This document shows, one piece after another, positions 16,013 to 26,462 of a stretch of DNA of 64,000 nt. The notes under the pieces were generated by a model, which did no database searches, had not been told where the DNA came from, and saw only the letters and a program-made list of their open reading frames with translations. Position 1 is the first letter of the stretch. Each line of letters starts with the position of its first letter. The DNA is from Halomonas alkalicola (GTDB taxonomy: Bacteria > Pseudomonadota > Gammaproteobacteria > Pseudomonadales > Halomonadaceae): NCBI RefSeq assembly GCF_030704205.1, contig NZ_CP131913.1:1240001-1304000 (forward strand), in the 5' to 3' direction. Made by a program: the position numbers and the translations under genes.

Positions 16013-17413
16013 ATGGTACGCATCGACAAGAAGGCCACCCGTCTCTACGTGCTGGACACCAACGTCCTGCTCCACGACCCAGCCGCCCTCTACCAGTTCG
16101 ATGAGCACGAGGTGGTCATCCCCATGACCGTGCTCGAGGAGCTCGACAAGCACAAGAATGGCGCTCGCGAGATCGCCCGCACCGCCCGCCAGGTCAGCCG
16201 CACCCTCTCGGACCTCACCGCCAACGTCGGACTCGAACAGATCCGCGACGGCATTCCCATTGTGCGCCTGAACGGCCCCGAGGGACGCCTGCGGCTGCTC
16301 TGCTACACCGACCTGACGCCCCTGGAGCCCCTCGAGGAGAACCCCGACAACCGCATCCTCGCCGAGACTTGCCGGCTGCGCCAGGAGCCCCCGGACGCCT
16401 CGGTGATCCTGATCACCAAGGACATCAACCTCAGGGTCAAGGCCGCCGCCCTGGGCGTGCCGGTGGAGGACTACCTCAACGACCGCGCCTTCGACGACAG
16501 CGACGCCATGCTGGAGGGGGTGAGGGTCTACCCGGACGCCGGCAGCGAGCTGTGGAACGGCCTGTCACTCGACGTCAGCGTCGAGCGCGAGGGCCAGCGG
16601 GTGACCTACCACCTCAACGGCGAGATCCCCGCCGACTGGCACCCCGGCATGCTGGTGGCCGACGGTGACTGCGAGGCCGGCTTCGAGGCCATCGTGCGCG
16701 AGGTGAGCGGAGGCCGGGCCCGCCTCGACCTGCTCACCAACTATCGCCACGGCGCCAGCGTCTGGGGGGTGCATGCCAGCGACTGCCGCCAGAACTTCGC
16801 CCTCAACCTGCTGATGGACGACGACATCGACCTGGTCACCATCGCCGGCAGCGCCGGCACCGGCAAGACCTTCATGACCCTGGCCGCGGCCTTCCAGCAG
16901 ACCCTGGACACCAAGCGCTTCGAGCGCATCGTCTTCACCCGGGCCCCCATCTCCATGAGCGAGGATATCGGCTTTCTGCCCGGCACCGAGGAGGAGAAGA
17001 TGTCGCCCTGGATGGGCGCCTTCCACGACAACATGGACAACCTGCTGCGCGACGAGAACGGGGAATCGAGCTGGGACAACGGCGCCACCCGCCAGCTGCT
17101 CGGCGCCCGGGTGCAGATCCGCTCACCGGGCTTCATGCGCGGGCGCACCCTCAACGACACCTTCTTGATCATCGACGAGGCGCAGAACTTCACGCCCAAG
17201 CAGCTCAAGTCGCTGGTCACCCGGGCCGGGCGCAACACTAAGATCGTCTGCCTGGGCAACGTCGGCCAGATCGACACCCCCTACCTCACCGCCAACAGCT
17301 GCGGGATGGCGGCGGTGGTGCAGCGCTTCCGCGACTGGCCCCATGCCGGACATATCACCCTGAAGAGCGTCGAGCGCTCGCGGCTGGCCCTGGCCGGCGA
17401 GGAGCTGCTCTGA
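16013..17413 (+). CDS. PhoH family protein with N-terminal PIN domain
   Basis: A 466-residue cytoplasmic protein. Residues ~10-150 form a PIN nuclease-like domain (LYVLDTNVLLHDP at the start, conserved acidic residues in EELDKHKNG). Residues ~240-460 form a PhoH-type ATPase with Walker A AGSAGTGKT near residue 280 and Walker B FLIIDEAQN near 385. The PIN-PhoH combination (YlaK/PhoH2 type) is linked to RNA cleavage and unwinding in studied members. The ~240-bp upstream spacer contains a GACA/GTCA-rich stretch that may hold its promoter. No recognised partner gene is adjacent. Confidence 0.88.
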   Translation: MVRIDKKATRLYVLDTNVLLHDPAALYQFDEHEVVIPMTVLEELDKHKNGAREIARTARQVSRTLSDLTANVGLEQIRDGIPIVRLNGPEGRLRLLCYTDLTPLEPLEENPDNRILAETCRLRQEPPDASVILITKDINLRVKAAALGVPVEDYLNDRAFDDSDAMLEGVRVYPDAGSELWNGLSLDVSVEREGQRVTYHLNGEIPADWHPGMLVADGDCEAGFEAIVREVSGGRARLDLLTNYRHGASVWGVHASDCRQNFALNLLMDDDIDLVTIAGSAGTGKTFMTLAAAFQQTLDTKRFERIVFTRAPISMSEDIGFLPGTEEEKMSPWMGAFHDNMDNLLRDENGESSWDNGATRQLLGARVQIRSPGFMRGRTLNDTFLIIDEAQNFTPKQLKSLVTRAGRNTKIVCLGNVGQIDTPYLTANSCGMAAVVQRFRDWPHAGHITLKSVERSRLALAGEELL

Positions 17414-17430
17414 CACGCCACCGCCCGCTA

Positions 17431-17460
17431 CCGCCTGAGGCCCCCACCGGCCTCAGGCGG
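17431..17460. terminator. stem-loop between convergent phoH and antiporter genes
   Basis: A perfect 12-bp stem CCGCCTGAGGCC with its complement and a 6-base loop. It overlaps the last codons of the leftward antiporter gene and lacks a U tract on either side, so termination by this hairpin is only possible, not certain. Confidence 0.4.
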
Positions 17461-19276
17461 CGCTGAACAGCAGCACCAGGGCGAGCCCCACGGCGACGAC
17501 CACCATCAACACCGCGGCGTGGCGACGCAGCCACGCCTCCCCCTCGCCCAGCGCCTCCAGCGCCGCGGTGGCCGACCGCTCCAGGCCGACCCACCACGCC
17601 ACCCAGCCCGCCTTGCGTGCGGCCAGCCGCTCCAGACCGGGCACGGCGGCCCTCCACAGCCGGTCGAGGCCATGGGCCAGCGGCCACCAGAGATCCCCCG
17701 GCGGCGGACGCCGCCATGCCGCCCGCAGCACCCCACGATGCACCAGCCACCCCACCAGCAGCGACAGCGAGAGCCCCAACAGGGCCGGCCACAGGAGGCC
17801 GATGAGCTCCGCCGCCGGCGGCCAGGCGGGCGCCATGCCCAGTACCGGCAGCCAAAGCGGCAGGGCCAGGGCGCTGGCCATCAGCAGCAGCCAGGCCAGC
17901 GGCATGGGAGCGGCCAGCGGCATCAGCCCATCCCCCCGGGCCCGCCGCTCGCCCGGCCACTGGCACCACAGGGTGCGCGCCATCAGCGCCGTGGTGCCCA
18001 CCGCCGCCAGGGAGAGCCAGGTCACCAGGCCCGCGTAGCCACCGTCGTAGAGCGCCTCCTTGAAGGCCCATTTGGTGGCAAGCCCGGAACCCAGCACGCC
18101 GGCCAGGGAGAGCGCCGGGGCGGCCAGCAGCAGCGTCAGCGCCCAGGACGGCAGCCGCGGCGGATGCTCGGCGATGCCCACGCCCAGGAACAGCGCCCCC
18201 TTGGTGAGCCCGTGGTGGGCAGCGAAGAGCACCACGGCAGGGACCAGCGCCGGCCACAGCGCGGGGGCGGTGAGCCCCGCCCCCACCAGGGCGGCCAGCA
18301 TGCCGAGCTGGCTGACGCTGACGCTGGAGTAGGCCAGCACCGCCTTGGGGTGGCGCTGGCAGACGCCCACCAGGGCAGCGCCGATAGCCCCCACCAGTCC
18401 CACCGCCAGCATGGCGCGGCCCAGCCAGGCGATGCCCTCCGCGGTGGCGGTTTCGCCCAGCGGCAGGGTCGCCATCCAGCCCACCACCCCGGCCTTGACC
18501 ATGGCCCCGCTGAGTACGGCGCTGGCCGGCGTCGGCGCCACCGGGTGGGCCAGGGGCAGCCACAGGTGCAGGCCCGCCACGCCGGCCTTGACCCCGAAAC
18601 CGAGCCACAGCAGCACGCCGATCCAGGCGCCCTGCTCCAGCGTGGCGAGCCCCTCGCGCAGCTCGCCCAGGGTCAGCACTCCCAGGCTGCCGGCGCCCCA
18701 CAGCAGGCCGCCCAGGATCAGCCCCTCGCCGAGCACCGCCATGATCAGGTAGGCGCGCCCGCCGGTCAGGGCATCCCGGGTGCCGGAGTGGATCACCAGG
18801 CCGTAGGCGGCGAAGGTCATCACCGCGAAGCCCAGGTAGAAGCTGGCGATGTCCTCGGCCACCAGCAGCAGCAGGTTGCCGGAGAGGGTCAGCGGCCAGA
18901 GCACGGCGAAGCGGGCAAGGCGCGTGGCCGCCGCGCCGTCCCCGGCGGTCGCCCGCTCGCCGTCCCCGGCCAGATAGCCGCGGGCATACCAGCCGGCGAG
19001 CAGCCACAGCAGCGCGGTGAACGCCAGCAGCACCCGACGCGGCTCGTCCAGTCCCCAGACCCCGCCCAGCAGCCAGGCTGCCATCGACAGCTCACCGTCG
19101 CCGCCCAGCAGCGCCAGGGCCAGCGCCGGCAGCGGCGCCGTGGCCCACAGCGGGTCAAGCGGGAAACGCACCTCGTCGCGCCCGGCCAGGGCCGCCATCA
19201 GCGGCTGGCGCAACCCCAGCAGCAGCGGCCAGAGCAGCGCGGCGATCATCAGCAGGGCGAAGATCTCCTGGCTCAT
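17453..19276 (-). CDS. MrpD/NuoL-type proton-conducting membrane subunit (third copy)
   Basis: A 607-residue polytopic protein of the antiporter-like family shared by complex I (NuoL/M/N) and Mrp antiporters. The conserved Lys region is present (FGVKAGVAGLHLWLP, then AMVKAGVVG). In the TM5 region, however, the usual ELM/ELL glutamate is absent: FYLGFAVMTFAAYG stands where the sister proteins have YELLTL or LELMGL. The start ATG overlaps the upstream stop as ATGA, so translation is coupled. The C-terminal ~150 residues extend beyond the core family length. Last gene of the four-gene operon. Confidence 0.82.
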   Translation of the reverse strand: MSQEIFALLMIAALLWPLLLGLRQPLMAALAGRDEVRFPLDPLWATAPLPALALALLGGDGELSMAAWLLGGVWGLDEPRRVLLAFTALLWLLAGWYARGYLAGDGERATAGDGAAATRLARFAVLWPLTLSGNLLLLVAEDIASFYLGFAVMTFAAYGLVIHSGTRDALTGGRAYLIMAVLGEGLILGGLLWGAGSLGVLTLGELREGLATLEQGAWIGVLLWLGFGVKAGVAGLHLWLPLAHPVAPTPASAVLSGAMVKAGVVGWMATLPLGETATAEGIAWLGRAMLAVGLVGAIGAALVGVCQRHPKAVLAYSSVSVSQLGMLAALVGAGLTAPALWPALVPAVVLFAAHHGLTKGALFLGVGIAEHPPRLPSWALTLLLAAPALSLAGVLGSGLATKWAFKEALYDGGYAGLVTWLSLAAVGTTALMARTLWCQWPGERRARGDGLMPLAAPMPLAWLLLMASALALPLWLPVLGMAPAWPPAAELIGLLWPALLGLSLSLLVGWLVHRGVLRAAWRRPPPGDLWWPLAHGLDRLWRAAVPGLERLAARKAGWVAWWVGLERSATAALEALGEGEAWLRRHAAVLMVVVAVGLALVLLFSAA

Positions 19277-20778
19277 GGCAGGTACTCCAGACTTGCGACC
19301 CGGGTCGCCCACTCCAGCGGGCTGTAGGGCAGCCCGGCCAGCAGCCCCGCCATCACGCTGAACAGCGCCGTCGCGATGACCGGCAGCAGCAGCCAGGCAT
19401 TGGTCTCGAGGCGGCCCAGATGGCGCTCCTCGGGCCAGGTGCCCACCCCATGCGCCGGGCCGGGCCGGAACCACAGCCGGTAGAGGATCGGCAGGAAGTA
19501 GGCCGCGTTGAGCAGGCTGCTGGCCACCAGCACGGCGATCACCCAGGACATCCCGGCCTGTACCGCCCCAGTGCCCAGGTACCACTTGCTGAGAAAGCCC
19601 ACCAGTGGCGGCAGGCCGATCATCCCCAGGGCGCCGACGGTAAAGGCCAGGCTGGTCAGCGGCATGCGTCGTCCCGCGCCATCGAGCTCATCGATGCGGT
19701 GGATACCGAGCTCCTCGGCATAGTTGCCGGCGCAGAAGAACAGCGTGATCTTCATCAGCCCCTGGTGCAGCAGGTGGGAGAGCGCGGCGATGGTGCCCAG
19801 GGGCCCGAACAGCCCGATCCCGAGCACGATGTAGCTCACCTGGCTCACCGTGGAGAAGGCCAGCCGCGGCTTGAGCTCCACCTGGGCCAGGGCGCGCACG
19901 GAGCCATAGAGGATGGTGACGGTGGCGATGACGGCGAGCCCGGTGAGCAGCCCCAGGGCGTGGCTGAGCTCGGCGCCATAGACGTCATAGACCAAGCGCA
20001 CGATGCCAAAGGCGCCGGCCTTGACCACCGCCACCGCGTGCAGCAGGGCGCTGACCGGCGCCGGCGCCACCATGGCCCGGGGCAGCCAGCCGTGCAGCGG
20101 CACCAGGCCCGCCTTGACCCCGAAGCCGGCGATCAGCACCCAGAAGATGGCGATCAGCACGCCGCGCTGCTCGGGGCCGAACTCGGCGAGGATCTCCCGC
20201 TGGCCGAAGCGGATATCGCCGGCCAGGGCGTGCAGCGCCACCATGCCGATCATCAGCACCAGCCCCGCGGTCAGGGTGAAGCGCAGGTAGAGGGTGGCCG
20301 CGGCCAGCGCCTTGGGGGTGCCGCGATGAGCCACCAGCGGGTAGGTGGAGAGGGTCAGCAGCTCGTAGAAGATCAGGAAGGTGAAGAGGTTGCCGGCCAG
20401 GCTGATGCCCAGGGTGCTGGCCACGCAGAGGCTGAAGAAACCGAAGAAGCGCCGCCGGTTGGGCGAGTCCTCCAGGTAGCCGATAGCATAGATGGTGGTG
20501 AACAGCCACAGCAGCGAGGAGAGCCCGGCGAACATGATGCCCAGGGGGTCGGCGCGCAGCACGAAGGCGAGCCCCTCCAGCACCGGGAACTCCACAGCGT
20601 AGGCATGCCCCTGGCTGAGGCCACGCACCATCCAGGCCACCAGGCCGATCTTGAGCACGGCGGCGGCCAGGTTGAGCCCGGTCCGGGCGCGGAAGGCACC
20701 CTCCGGCAGCAGGAAGATGATCGCTGCCGCCGCGAGCGACGTGGCCAGGGTGGCGACCGGGAAGAAGGCCCCGCTCAT
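19273..20778 (-). CDS. MrpD/NuoM-type proton-conducting membrane subunit (second copy)
   Basis: A 501-residue polytopic inner-membrane protein. The key residues of antiporter-like subunits are visible: the TM5 glutamate in FYELLTLSTYPLV, the TM7 lysine in GVKAGLVPLHGWLP, and a further lysine in VAVVKAGAFG. The length matches MrpD. Both ends overlap the neighbours as ATGA, a tight translational coupling. It should carry a proton or sodium half-channel within a larger complex formed by the operon products. Confidence 0.87.
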   Translation of the reverse strand: MSGAFFPVATLATSLAAAAIIFLLPEGAFRARTGLNLAAAVLKIGLVAWMVRGLSQGHAYAVEFPVLEGLAFVLRADPLGIMFAGLSSLLWLFTTIYAIGYLEDSPNRRRFFGFFSLCVASTLGISLAGNLFTFLIFYELLTLSTYPLVAHRGTPKALAAATLYLRFTLTAGLVLMIGMVALHALAGDIRFGQREILAEFGPEQRGVLIAIFWVLIAGFGVKAGLVPLHGWLPRAMVAPAPVSALLHAVAVVKAGAFGIVRLVYDVYGAELSHALGLLTGLAVIATVTILYGSVRALAQVELKPRLAFSTVSQVSYIVLGIGLFGPLGTIAALSHLLHQGLMKITLFFCAGNYAEELGIHRIDELDGAGRRMPLTSLAFTVGALGMIGLPPLVGFLSKWYLGTGAVQAGMSWVIAVLVASSLLNAAYFLPILYRLWFRPGPAHGVGTWPEERHLGRLETNAWLLLPVIATALFSVMAGLLAGLPYSPLEWATRVASLEYLP

Positions 20779-22223
20779 GGCACCCCTCCCTGGCGCAGCA
20801 GCGACAACGGCCACTCCGCCACCAGGCCGAGACCCACCGCGGCCGGGGCCAGCAGCAGCGGCGTAAGGTCGGTGCCCCGCGGCAGGGGATGGAACTCATG
20901 GCGCGGAGCCTCCTCCACAAAGGAGCAGCGCAGCACCCGGAACACATAGGCGGCGGTCAGCAGGGTGCCGAGCACCAGCACCACCGCCCAGGGCCACTGG
21001 CCCGCCTCCAGCGAGGCCTGCAGCAGCAACCACTTGGCGGTGAAGCCGGCGCTGGGCGGCAGCCCCATCAGGGTCACCGCGGCCACCCCGAAGGTCATCA
21101 GCGACAGCGGCAGCCGGCGGCTGGTGCCGGCCAGGTCGACCAGGCGGCTGGCACCGGTGGAAAACAGCAGGTTGCCGGCGGCCATGAACATCGCCGCCTT
21201 GGCCAGGGCGTGGCCGGCCAGCTGCAGCCAGGTGGCCTGCCAGGCCAGCGACGCCACCGAGGCGGCGGCGCCGGCCAGCAGCGGAAAGGCCAGCATCAGG
21301 TAGCAGAGCTGGCCCACCGTGGACCAGGCCACCACCTGCTTGAGGGAGTCGGCACGCCACGCCTTGAGCCCGCCCCACAGCACCGCCGCCGCCCCCAGCA
21401 GGCCCAGCGCCCAGGCCGCCCCCTCGGCCTCCGGCAGCAGCCGCCGCCACAGGGTGATCAGGATGAAGAAGGAGGCCTTGACCACCAGGGCGCCATGCAC
21501 GGCGCTGACCGGGGTCCAGGCGCTGGCATGCACCGGGGCCAGCCAGCCATGCAGCGGGAAGATCGCCGCCTTGAGCAGCAGGCCGCCGGCCAGCAGCGCC
21601 ATGGCGATGCGGGTGGTGGCATCGGGCTCGGCCACCGCGGCCAGGCCGCTCAGCTCCAGGGTGCCCCAGGCACCCAGCAGCAGCGCCACCCCCAGCAGCC
21701 AGGCCAGCGATCCCACCAGGGCGTAGAGCAGGTAGCGCAGGCCGGCGCGGATCGCCTCGGCCTTGCCGGGCAGCAGCATCATGCCCACTGCACACAGCCC
21801 CATCAGCTCCAGGCCGGCATAGAGCAGCAGCAGGTCGGCGGCCACCCAGATCACCCCCAGGGCGAACGCCAGGCCGCCCAGCAGCGGCCAGAAGCGCGCA
21901 TGGGGCGCGTCGGCGGCCAGCGCCGCGCGGCGGTGACCCACGCCGTAGGCGGCGCTGGCCAGCAGCACCAGTTGGGTCAGCAGCAGGAGCAGCGCCGCCA
22001 GGGCATCCAGCCGCCAGTGCAGCGAGAGCCCACCCAGCGCCAGGCTGCCGTGCAGCGCGCCCTCCCCCGCTCTGGGCAGCAGCCACAGCGTCGCCAGCGG
22101 CAGCGCCCCGGTGGCCAGCACCACCGTGCGCATCTGGCACGGCGGTTTCCAGAGGGCCAGCAGGCCCAGTGGCAGCGGCGCCGCCAGCGTCAGCCACAGC
22201 AGCAGGCTTGCGGCTTCACTCAT
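20775..22223 (-). CDS. MrpD/NuoN-type proton-conducting membrane subunit (first copy)
   Basis: A 482-residue polytopic membrane protein of the same family. It has the TM5 glutamate in YAGLELMGLCAVG, the TM7 lysine in LLKAAIFPLHGWLAP, and a lysine in ALVVKASFF. Its start overlaps the end of the small MrpBC-like gene by 8 bases. The sequence is closer in feel to NuoN/NuoL than to the second copy, so the three antiporter modules of the operon are diverged paralogues rather than recent duplicates. Confidence 0.85.
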   Translation of the reverse strand: MSEAASLLLWLTLAAPLPLGLLALWKPPCQMRTVVLATGALPLATLWLLPRAGEGALHGSLALGGLSLHWRLDALAALLLLLTQLVLLASAAYGVGHRRAALAADAPHARFWPLLGGLAFALGVIWVAADLLLLYAGLELMGLCAVGMMLLPGKAEAIRAGLRYLLYALVGSLAWLLGVALLLGAWGTLELSGLAAVAEPDATTRIAMALLAGGLLLKAAIFPLHGWLAPVHASAWTPVSAVHGALVVKASFFILITLWRRLLPEAEGAAWALGLLGAAAVLWGGLKAWRADSLKQVVAWSTVGQLCYLMLAFPLLAGAAASVASLAWQATWLQLAGHALAKAAMFMAAGNLLFSTGASRLVDLAGTSRRLPLSLMTFGVAAVTLMGLPPSAGFTAKWLLLQASLEAGQWPWAVVLVLGTLLTAAYVFRVLRCSFVEEAPRHEFHPLPRGTDLTPLLLAPAAVGLGLVAEWPLSLLRQGGVP

Positions 22224-22860
22224 GGGCGGCCTCGGGCTCGAGGATCACGCTGCCCTCCAGGGCATGCAGGCGGCGCAGCAGCAGGGCGCCCAGCACCGAG
22301 CCGCCCAGCGCCACCGTCAGCCCCACCAGGATCAGCCCCTGCACCTCGGGTGCGGTGCCCGCAAGCCCCGCCAGCAGCAGGAAGACGCCGGAGCCGAGCA
22401 CGTTGAAGGCCAGCAGCCGGCGCAGCAGGTGGCGATGGGGGGCGAAGGCCCACAGCCCCAGCGCCATCACCCCGAGCCCCGTCGGCACCAGGGCCGGCAT
22501 GGCGGTCCCGCGCAGGGAGAGCCGCTCGCTGGCGAGCAGTCCCACCAGCGCCAGGCCGGCAAGCAGGAGCCAGGCCAGGACGGCGAGCCAACGCACCGCC
22601 GCCCGGAGGCCGGAGCGCGGCGTGGTGTCCCGCTGGGGCAGGCGCGGCACGTCGCCGGCGCGACCCAGCGCATGGAAGAGGGCAGCGCCGGACAGCAGCG
22701 CGCCCAGCAGCGCCTCGGCAGCGGCCAGCCAGGGAGCCCCCAGCCGCCACCAGGCGAGCGCCATCACCAGGGCGAAGGCGATGAAGGCCAGGCAGGCGCG
22801 GGCGAGCTGCCGGTCCAGCAGGCAGAGCAGCGCCAGGAGAATCAGGGCAATCGACGTCAT
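22216..22860 (-). CDS. MbhD (DUF4040)/NuoK-like fusion, MrpB-MrpC-like
   Basis: A 214-residue hydrophobic protein, first gene of the antiporter operon. Residues ~1-65 resemble the DUF4040/MbhD segment found at the MrpA C-terminus or in MrpB (ALLCLLDRQLARACLAFIAFALVMALAWW). Residues ~110-205 have the three-helix look of MrpC/NuoK (FNVLGSGVFLLLAG, QGLILVGLTVALGG). A fusion of these two modules is not the standard Mrp layout. The frame runs further upstream, but the ATG at 22860 follows AGGATC and begins the hydrophobic part. Confidence 0.7.
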   Translation of the reverse strand: MTSIALILLALLCLLDRQLARACLAFIAFALVMALAWWRLGAPWLAAAEALLGALLSGAALFHALGRAGDVPRLPQRDTTPRSGLRAAVRWLAVLAWLLLAGLALVGLLASERLSLRGTAMPALVPTGLGVMALGLWAFAPHRHLLRRLLAFNVLGSGVFLLLAGLAGTAPEVQGLILVGLTVALGGSVLGALLLRRLHALEGSVILEPEAAHE

Positions 22861-22906
22861 GACGAAGATCCTGACCACTTCGCGGGGTGAATGCCAGGGC
22901 ACCCCC

Positions 22907-24262
22907 TCACGCTGGATCAGCGTCGCGGGGAAGCGGCGAGGCGCCGCCGGGCCCGCAGATCCGGTTGCGCCCCTCGTGCTTGGCCCGGTAGAGGGCCCGG
23001 TCGGCATCGCCCAGGGCGCCCTCCAGGCTGCCGTTGGGGAGCAGGATCGCCAGGCCCAGGCTGACCGTGAAGCGGATGGTCGCCCCCTCGACCTCCAGGA
23101 CGATCTCCTCCACCGCCCGGCGCAGGCGCTCCAGGATGGGCCAGGCCTCGTCGAGCGAGATATCCACCAGCAGCACGGCGAACTCCTCTCCGCCGATGCG
23201 GGCGAAGAGGTCGTAGGGGCGCAGGCACTCGCGGCAGGTGGCCGCGAAGGCCTGCAGGGCGAGGTCGCCGGCGGCATGGCCGTGGGTATCGTTGAGGGCC
23301 TTGAAGTGGTCGAGGTCAAGCATCGCCAGGGGCAGGGCCTCGCCGTGGCGCTGGGCACGCGCCTGGAGTGCCGCGCCCTGCTCGAAGAAGGCGCGCCTGT
23401 TCAGCGCCCCGGTGAGCATGTCGGTGCTGACCAGCCGGCGGACCTTGAACTCCTCGTGCTTGCGCTCGGTGATCTCCACCAGCAGGCCGTCCCACAGAGT
23501 GCTGCCGTCGCGGCGACGCTGCGGCCGGGCGCGGGCCTCCAGCCAGCGCTGGCCACTCGGCAGGTCGAGACGCAGCTCCAGCTGGCAGGGCTCCAGGCTC
23601 ACCGCCGACTGCGCCAGGACCACCTCGAGCCGGCGTCGATCCTCCGCCACCACCCGACCCAGCAGCCGCTCGATATCGTCCATCACCCGCTCGGGCGTCT
23701 GCCCGATCAGCGCCACCAGTCCTTCGCTGGCATAGAGCAGCTCCAGATGGCCGGCCGCATCCTGGCGCAGGCGGAACACCGCCCCGGGCAGGCGCGAGAC
23801 GGTGCCCTCGAGCCGCGCCAGCAGCTGCCGATCGTGGAGTTCCCGCTCGCGCATGCCGGTGACGTCATACTGGATCACCAGCAGCCGCAGCGGGCCACCA
23901 GGGCGCTCCTCCAAGGGCTGGATCATGGTGGTCTGGTGGCGCGGGGCACCATCGGCGCGCCGGCAGAGGAGCACGCCACGCCATGCCTGCCGCGTGGTGA
24001 AGCAGTGATCGAGAGCGAGGGCGAAACCGCCATGCAGGGGGTCGGCATCCAGCGTCACCGCCCGACGACCGAGGAGCTGGTCGGGAGGGTGGCCGGCATG
24101 GCGCTCGAAGTCGGGATTGACGCGCAACACCACGCCCTGCTCGTCGAGCAGCATGACCGCCCCGGGATAGTGCGCGAGCAGCAGCGCATCGAGGCCGGGG
24201 GCGCTCTCCTCGCCTCCGGCCCGCCAGCGCTGCCATGTCCGCCTGACTATCTCCATGCCCAA
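22907..24262 (-). CDS. PAS-PAS-GGDEF diguanylate cyclase
   Basis: A 451-residue protein predicted to make cyclic-di-GMP. Two PAS-like sensory domains cover residues ~20-145 and ~150-270 (DEQGVVLRVNPDFERHAG; QYDVTGMRERE and EITERKHEE at their ends). The GGDEF domain follows with the active site ARIGGEEFAVLL and an RPYD inhibitory I-site five residues before it. No membrane segment is visible, so it senses in the cytoplasm. A TTG start is preferred because GGAG lies 9 bases upstream; an ATG six bases later is the alternative. It lies just upstream of the antiporter operon on the same strand. Confidence 0.9.
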   Translation of the reverse strand: MGMEIVRRTWQRWRAGGEESAPGLDALLLAHYPGAVMLLDEQGVVLRVNPDFERHAGHPPDQLLGRRAVTLDADPLHGGFALALDHCFTTRQAWRGVLLCRRADGAPRHQTTMIQPLEERPGGPLRLLVIQYDVTGMRERELHDRQLLARLEGTVSRLPGAVFRLRQDAAGHLELLYASEGLVALIGQTPERVMDDIERLLGRVVAEDRRRLEVVLAQSAVSLEPCQLELRLDLPSGQRWLEARARPQRRRDGSTLWDGLLVEITERKHEEFKVRRLVSTDMLTGALNRRAFFEQGAALQARAQRHGEALPLAMLDLDHFKALNDTHGHAAGDLALQAFAATCRECLRPYDLFARIGGEEFAVLLVDISLDEAWPILERLRRAVEEIVLEVEGATIRFTVSLGLAILLPNGSLEGALGDADRALYRAKHEGRNRICGPGGASPLPRDADPA

Positions 24263-24380
24263 GCCACGACACTCCCTGCGTCAAGTGAAGGGACCTCTCC
24301 GAGTCCGCCCTCCACCCTAACCCAGAATGCGTGGCCTGGCACCTGTACGCATGGCCGATGGCGCTTGGCCGGGGCAGCGC

Positions 24381-25583
<1,203 letters not shown>

Positions 25584-25713
25584 GGTGTCTGTCCTGGAGG
25601 CATGCCGAAAGGTCGTCGGCACAGTTTGCCCAGCCGCCCCGACGGTGTCGAGGCGACCTTGGGCGAGCCGGGTCGGGGCCTGGGGGCTCGCCCGGAGGGG
25701 CCTGCCACCGGGG

Positions 25714-26382
25714 TCAGCGTGACAGACGCTGGCTCAGCCAGTGACCGATATCCGCGACCTGCTGGGGGCAGACCGCATGGGCCATGGGGTACTGGCGATA
25801 GTGGGCCGGATAGCCCAGCGACTTGACCCGCTCGAAGCCCGCGCGGCCGAGCGTCTCGGGCACCACCGGGTCGAAGCTGCCGTGGTGCACCTCGACGGGC
25901 AGTTCGCGGTTGGCCTCGGCCAGGGCGATGCTCTCCGCGGTGGCGAAGTAGGTGGAGAGCGCCAGCAGGCCGCCCAGCGGCTGCTCGAAGGAGAGCGCCG
26001 CCTGGTAGGCCACCGCCCCGCCCTGGGAGAAGCCGGCCAGGATGATCCGACGGCTGTCGATGCCGTGGCCGATCTGCTCGCGCACCAGGCCCTGGATGCG
26101 CTCGGCGGAGGCCTTTAGCTGGCGCTCGTCGACGCGCCGCCCCAGGTTCATCTCGAGGATGTCGTACCAGGCCGGCATCACCATGCCGCCGTTGATGGTC
26201 ACCGGCAGGCGCGGCGCAGGGGGCAGGATGAAGCGCACGCTGGCGTCGGCCGGCAGCGAGAGGGCCGGCACCAGCGGCTCGAAGTCGCTGCCGTCGGCGC
26301 CCAGGCCGTGCAGGATGAAGACACAGGCATCGGCGGGCTTGCCGCCCTTCGGCTCGATGATCAGCTCACCGGGTTGGCTCAT
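25714..26382 (-). CDS. carboxylesterase/phospholipase, alpha/beta hydrolase
   Basis: A 222-residue cytoplasmic hydrolase of the YpfH/EstB family. The oxyanion block is [15 protein letters not shown] near residue 25, the nucleophile serine is in GFSQGGAVA near residue 115, the acid is in HGSFDPVVP near residue 170 and the histidine in MAHAVCP near residue 202. This family hydrolyses short-chain esters and lysophospholipids. The ATG at MSQPGEL is favoured because GGAAG lies 8 bases upstream; an ATG five codons earlier exists. Confidence 0.88.
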   Translation of the reverse strand: MSQPGELIIEPKGGKPADACVFILHGLGADGSDFEPLVPALSLPADASVRFILPPAPRLPVTINGGMVMPAWYDILEMNLGRRVDERQLKASAERIQGLVREQIGHGIDSRRIILAGFSQGGAVAYQAALSFEQPLGGLLALSTYFATAESIALAEANRELPVEVHHGSFDPVVPETLGRAGFERVKSLGYPAHYRQYPMAHAVCPQQVADIGHWLSQRLSR

Positions 26383-26462
26383 GGGGAGGGCTTCCATTGG
26401 TCGGGGAAATCAGACCCGACACCCTACCGCAAAGCCATGGCGGCGGCGAGACGCCAGGTCCG

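Noticed and set aside
17519..22406. Very long plus-strand open frames opposite the antiporter genes
   Set aside because: Low-complexity Gln/Gly/Pro-rich shadows; the minus strand encodes clear membrane proteins with overlapping starts.
17453..22860. DabAB-type inorganic carbon pump
   Set aside because: DabB is NuoL-like, but no DabA (DUF2309) gene is present and three antiporter subunits plus an MrpC-like gene do not fit.
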